Assembly (NCBI GenBank): GCA_946055125.1
Contig: CAMGFF010000093.1
Coordinates: 1 to 7,873 of the forward strand
Origin: an uncultured Prevotellaceae bacterium
GTDB lineage: Bacteria > Bacteroidota > Bacteroidia > Bacteroidales > Muribaculaceae
Direction: 5' to 3'
DNA: 7,873 nt
This document shows, piece by piece, positions 7,532-7,873 of this stretch. Both the position numbers and the translations under genes were made by a program. The notes beneath the pieces are model-generated. The model was not told the origin of the DNA. It did no database searches and saw nothing but the letters and a program-made list of their open reading frames with translations. The stretch's first letter is position 1. Each line of letters starts with the position of its first letter.

Positions 7532-7546
7532 GGTGCGTCCCTACAT
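7532..7546. repeat. Lone half-arm copy of the palindromic element
   Basis: The 15 bases GGTGCGTCCCTACAT are identical to 7363-7377 in the right arm of the MITE-like element, in the same orientation. The hairpin partner GGACGCACC is missing on its left, so this is a fragment or a solo end of a related element. Confidence 0.6.
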
Positions 7547-7557
7547 CTATAATGGGG

Positions 7558-7641
7558 CGTATCTTGAGAAACTGCGCTTTTCGCCGGCGGCTCCGCACGC
7601 CCGGCTCATTGCGCAGTTTCTCAAGATACGAGTATTTTTTT
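7558..7641 (+). terminator. Perfect 20-base inverted repeat with T-run: strong hairpin or terminator between convergent genes
   Basis: Bases 7558-7577 are the exact reverse complement of 7611-7630, enclosing a 33-base spacer. Within the spacer GCCGG (7583-7587) can pair with CCGGC (7601-7605), giving a two-tier hairpin. Seven T residues follow at 7635-7641, which fits an intrinsic terminator reading on the + strand. Seen from the - strand it starts 52 bases after the stop codon of the lectin-fold gene, without a T-run, so for that gene it would act only as a structural element. The stem is far longer than a usual terminator, so another role is possible (see findings). Confidence 0.55.
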
Positions 7642-7682
7642 CAACTTAGTTTACAAAAATAGGTGTGCCCTCCGAGAGCTTA

Positions 7683-7873
7683 TTAAGGCCTCAGCGCGAG
7701 GCGCAGCCCGAGGTAGTTGCTGCAGCGGCCGGGGTTGAAGCTGCCACGGCCCGATACATGGCAGCCCCCCGTGAGGTCGTTCCAACTGCCGCCACGGTAA
7801 ACGCGGCTCGACCCACTCTCCGTAGCACCCACAGGGTCGGTCTGCGCCTCGCCGCTATATGTGCGCTTTCCAT
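7683..7873 (-). CDS. 3' end of a FGE-sulfatase/C-type-lectin-fold protein, possible DGR target (partial, start outside window)
   Basis: An open frame on the - strand enters at the right edge and ends with TAA at 7683-7685, giving the last 62 residues of a larger protein; no start codon is needed inside the window. The peptide reads through GKRTYSGEAQTDPVGATESGSS, then RVYRGGSW, then CHVSGR, NPGR and LGLRLALRP at the terminus. RGGSW near the end plus LGLRLAL is the hallmark C-terminal module of the formylglycine-generating-enzyme-like fold. The catalytic cysteine expected just after GGSW/Y in true formylglycine-generating enzymes is absent. The 31 residues after GGSW follow the spacing of DGR variable regions: Cys at the buried position, R at 42, P at 47, and clusters of codons ending in C. 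The overlapping 60-residue Ala/Arg-rich frame on the same strand is a shadow. The protein's upstream domains, signal peptide and cellular location cannot be seen. It is convergent with the por operon. Confidence 0.8.
   Translation of the reverse strand, partial: GKRTYSGEAQTDPVGATESGSSRVYRGGSWNDLTGGCHVSGRGSFNPGRCSNYLGLRLALRP

Larger units (their letters stand above)
7210..7682. other. Convergent intergenic region with repeats and no supported gene
   Basis: This 473-base stretch separates porN (+) from the partial lectin-fold gene (-). It is lower in G+C outside its palindromes and holds a MITE-like element, a lone half-arm repeat and several hairpins listed separately. Open frames at 7384-7662 (+) and 7407-7598 (-) cross the repeats, lack any recognisable domain or typical start region, and are best read as chance frames. 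Between 7409 and 7440 and between 7465 and 7531 I see nothing identifiable. Confidence 0.8.

Noticed and set aside
7384..7662. 92-residue + frame and 63-residue - frame in the intergenic region as small genes
   Set aside because: Both run through the repeat and hairpin sequence, have no domain or membrane pattern, and composition follows the repeats rather than the codon use of the neighbours.
7691..7873. 60-residue Ala/Arg-rich - frame starting at the right edge
   Set aside because: Out of frame with the clear RGGSW...LGLRLAL peptide on the same strand; its ATG is inside the larger gene.

Overview
The window (estimated by eye at about 55-58% G+C) carries a nearly complete core locus of the type IX secretion system (T9SS, Por/Gld system). 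This system occurs only in the Bacteroidota phylum, so the source is a Bacteroidota species. The Por-type organisation, A/T-rich start regions without Shine-Dalgarno motifs, and fairly high G+C suggest a gut or oral Bacteroidales (a Muribaculaceae- or Prevotellaceae-like organism is my guess; the window alone does not prove it).

Layout. Bases 1-89 are a short leader with no gene I can defend. From 90 to 7209 six genes lie head to tail on the + strand, separated by 21-74 bases: porT (outer-membrane beta-barrel), porP (PorP/SprF-family outer-membrane protein), porK (GldK-like lipoprotein with a formylglycine-generating-enzyme fold), porL (GldL, inner-membrane motor), porM (GldM, periplasm-spanning shaft) and porN (GldN, periplasmic ring partner of PorK). 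They probably form one transcription unit. PorL and PorM together form the proton-driven rotary motor in the inner membrane. PorM crosses the periplasm to reach the PorK-PorN ring under the outer membrane. PorP and PorT are outer-membrane parts needed for export of cargo with C-terminal T9SS signals.

Bases 7210-7682 are noncoding and rich in structure. They hold a 161-base MITE-like palindromic element with 15-base terminal inverted repeats and two nested 28-base inverted arms. A lone copy of half an arm lies further on. There is also a small terminator-like hairpin with a T-run and a perfect 20-base inverted repeat followed by a T-run.

At the right edge (7683-7873, - strand, converging on the por operon) is the 3' end of another gene with a formylglycine-generating-enzyme/C-type-lectin fold. 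It lacks a start codon inside the window. Its last 35 residues have the conserved skeleton and the NNC-codon clusters of a diversity-generating-retroelement (DGR) variable region. This is the most interesting lead in the window, but no template repeat or reverse transcriptase is visible here, so the DGR reading is an inference.
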